From positions 30,578 to 94,577 of the forward strand of contig JAPDRN010000127.1 of NCBI GenBank assembly GCA_030247855.1: a DNA stretch of 64,000 nucleotides, read 5' to 3'. Below the pieces are notes generated by a model, which worked only from the letters and a program-made list of their open reading frames with translations, was not told where the DNA came from and made no database searches. This document shows, in pieces, positions 63,267 to 64,000 of this stretch. The translations under genes were made by a program, and so were the position numbers. The stretch is from Knufia peltigerae. Lineage: Eukaryota; Ascomycota; Eurotiomycetes; Chaetothyriales; Trichomeriaceae. Within the stretch, counting starts at the first letter, position 1, and each line of letters opens with the position of its first letter.

Positions 63267-63664
63267 ATGTCCGACGCGTACGCCCGCGAAGAGTAAGTGA
63301 ATGCTCTCCCATCCTGCGCCATCATCATACCAATAATGAGCTGTACATCGCTGACATTTCGTCCCGCCACCAACAAAGGCAAAACAATGCCCTCCTTTCC
63401 TCGCTCTCCCAAAAGACCTCGGCCCTCAAACACATCACGCTCGACATCTACGACAATGCACGCTCCCAAGAGACCCTGGACAACACGAACGAGGTGTTTA
63501 GCAACATGACCACCAGCATTCGAGGGTCGGCGGGTCGGCTCACGCGCATGGCGAGACAGGGTGACAAGTTGGCCGTTCTCAAGTTGGCCGGGATCATCGT
63601 CGTCGCGGTCTTGCTCATTTACTGGGTCGGTGGTTGGATCCTGGGTTTGATCTTTGGTCGGTGA
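63267..63664 (+). CDS. SFT1: Sft1/Bet1-like Golgi SNARE
   Basis: Exons 63267-63292 and 63379-63664 (86-nt intron, GTAAGT to AAAG, phase 2) give 103 residues. Start context CACCATGTCC is good. After a nine-residue leader comes one SNARE helix (about 10-75: NNALLSSLSQKTSALKHITL, then NEVFSNMTTSIRGSAGRL), then a short basic linker and a single C-terminal membrane anchor (LAGIIVVAVLLIYWVGGWIL). This is a tail-anchored SNARE of the Sft1/Bet1 group acting in intra-Golgi or ER-Golgi fusion. The FSN.xTSIRGSAGRLTRM text resembles Sft1 more than Bet1. Confidence 0.85.
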
Positions 63665-64000
63665 TGTCCAAGACGTCACGAAAGATGATGATCAGCGACA
63701 TCAAGGCAAGGGCAAGAAGAAAAGAAAATTAGGAGATGATTGGGAAAAAGGTCTTTTGAGAGAGAGAGAGACAGAGAGGGAGAGGGATACAAGAGGTGGT
63801 ACCGAGTAAGAACGGGGGACATGGCAATGAGATGGAGGGTTGAAAGATTGACGGGTGAAAAATGATGAGATTGGAACAACTTCCAGACGAGGACGGGACA
63901 ATTTTTATGGAGCCAGGGAGAGGTTGCGACGACTGACGAGAAGAGGGAGAATGAGAATGAGATGGAATACGTCAAGCATTTGCACATACACACACACACA
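63665..64000. repeat. 3' flank with GA and CA microsatellites
   Basis: GA-rich run at 63758-63787 and a CA repeat from 63988 that reaches the window edge. No gene is supported. Confidence 0.6.

Noticed and set aside
1..64000. tRNA, rRNA, CRISPR, transposon or viral genes
   Set aside because: I looked for internal tRNA promoter boxes, repeated spacers, transposase or polymerase motifs and found none I could support.

Overview
The window is nuclear DNA of a filamentous ascomycete (Pezizomycotina). Short introns of 45-145 nt with GT..AG ends and CTNAC-type branch points, many Zn2Cys6 regulators, MFS carriers, a DUF3433 protein, a Zds1-type protein and Sft1-, Lrp1- and Age2-type housekeeping genes all point there. 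The recurrent intergenic decamer TACTCCGTAC makes me lean to Eurotiomycetes, possibly a black yeast (Chaetothyriales), but that is inference. I support about 27 protein genes and see no tRNA, rRNA, CRISPR array or intact transposon. Splice sites were placed by hand, and exon coordinates are in the entries.

Layout. 0-7.1 kb: a partial membrane-protein gene, a Spinster-like carrier, two same-frame bacterial-looking ORFs 6 nt apart (a CxxC protein and a CDP-alcohol phosphatidyltransferase), a cytochrome P450 and a TLC-domain protein, so a lipid-flavoured neighbourhood. 7.8-23.8 kb: unrecognised or fungal-specific proteins (Cys/Arg-rich protein, DUF3433 membrane protein, secreted Cys-module protein, two disordered proteins). 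24.7-39.4 kb: a compact catabolic-looking cluster with an MFS sugar/acid carrier, FAD amine oxidase, D-2-hydroxyacid dehydrogenase, Asp/Glu/hydantoin racemase, class II aldolase, DUF1338 2-oxoadipate dioxygenase/decarboxylase, Zn2Cys6 regulator and methyltransferase. 39.4-43.2 kb: a gene-poor stretch. 43.2-49.3 kb: secreted NTF2-like protein, ketopantoate reductase, Lrp1/Rrp47 and MsrB. 49.9-56.0 kb: an alpha-glucoside-type permease between two Zn2Cys6 regulators. 56.8-63.7 kb: ArfGAP, Zds1-like protein and an Sft1-like SNARE.

The most interesting signal is in the 24-38 kb cluster. Every promoter region there (five of five) carries one CGG-N6-CCG inverted repeat, at 24474, 26916, 30805, 33422 and 37945. 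Four of the five have T before CGG and four have A after CCG, giving TCGG-N6-CCGA. This is the site class of the Ppr1/UaY regulators, and the cluster's own regulator has a Ppr1-like linker (DPATG..xPRxY) after its zinc cluster. I read this as a self-contained regulon: import, flavin-dependent oxidation, racemisation, aldol and hydroxyacid chemistry, and O2-dependent decarboxylation of a 2-oxo-dicarboxylate, under one autoregulated activator. The substrate is unknown; lysine/pipecolate-type and hydantoin/purine-type compounds are the two best guesses.
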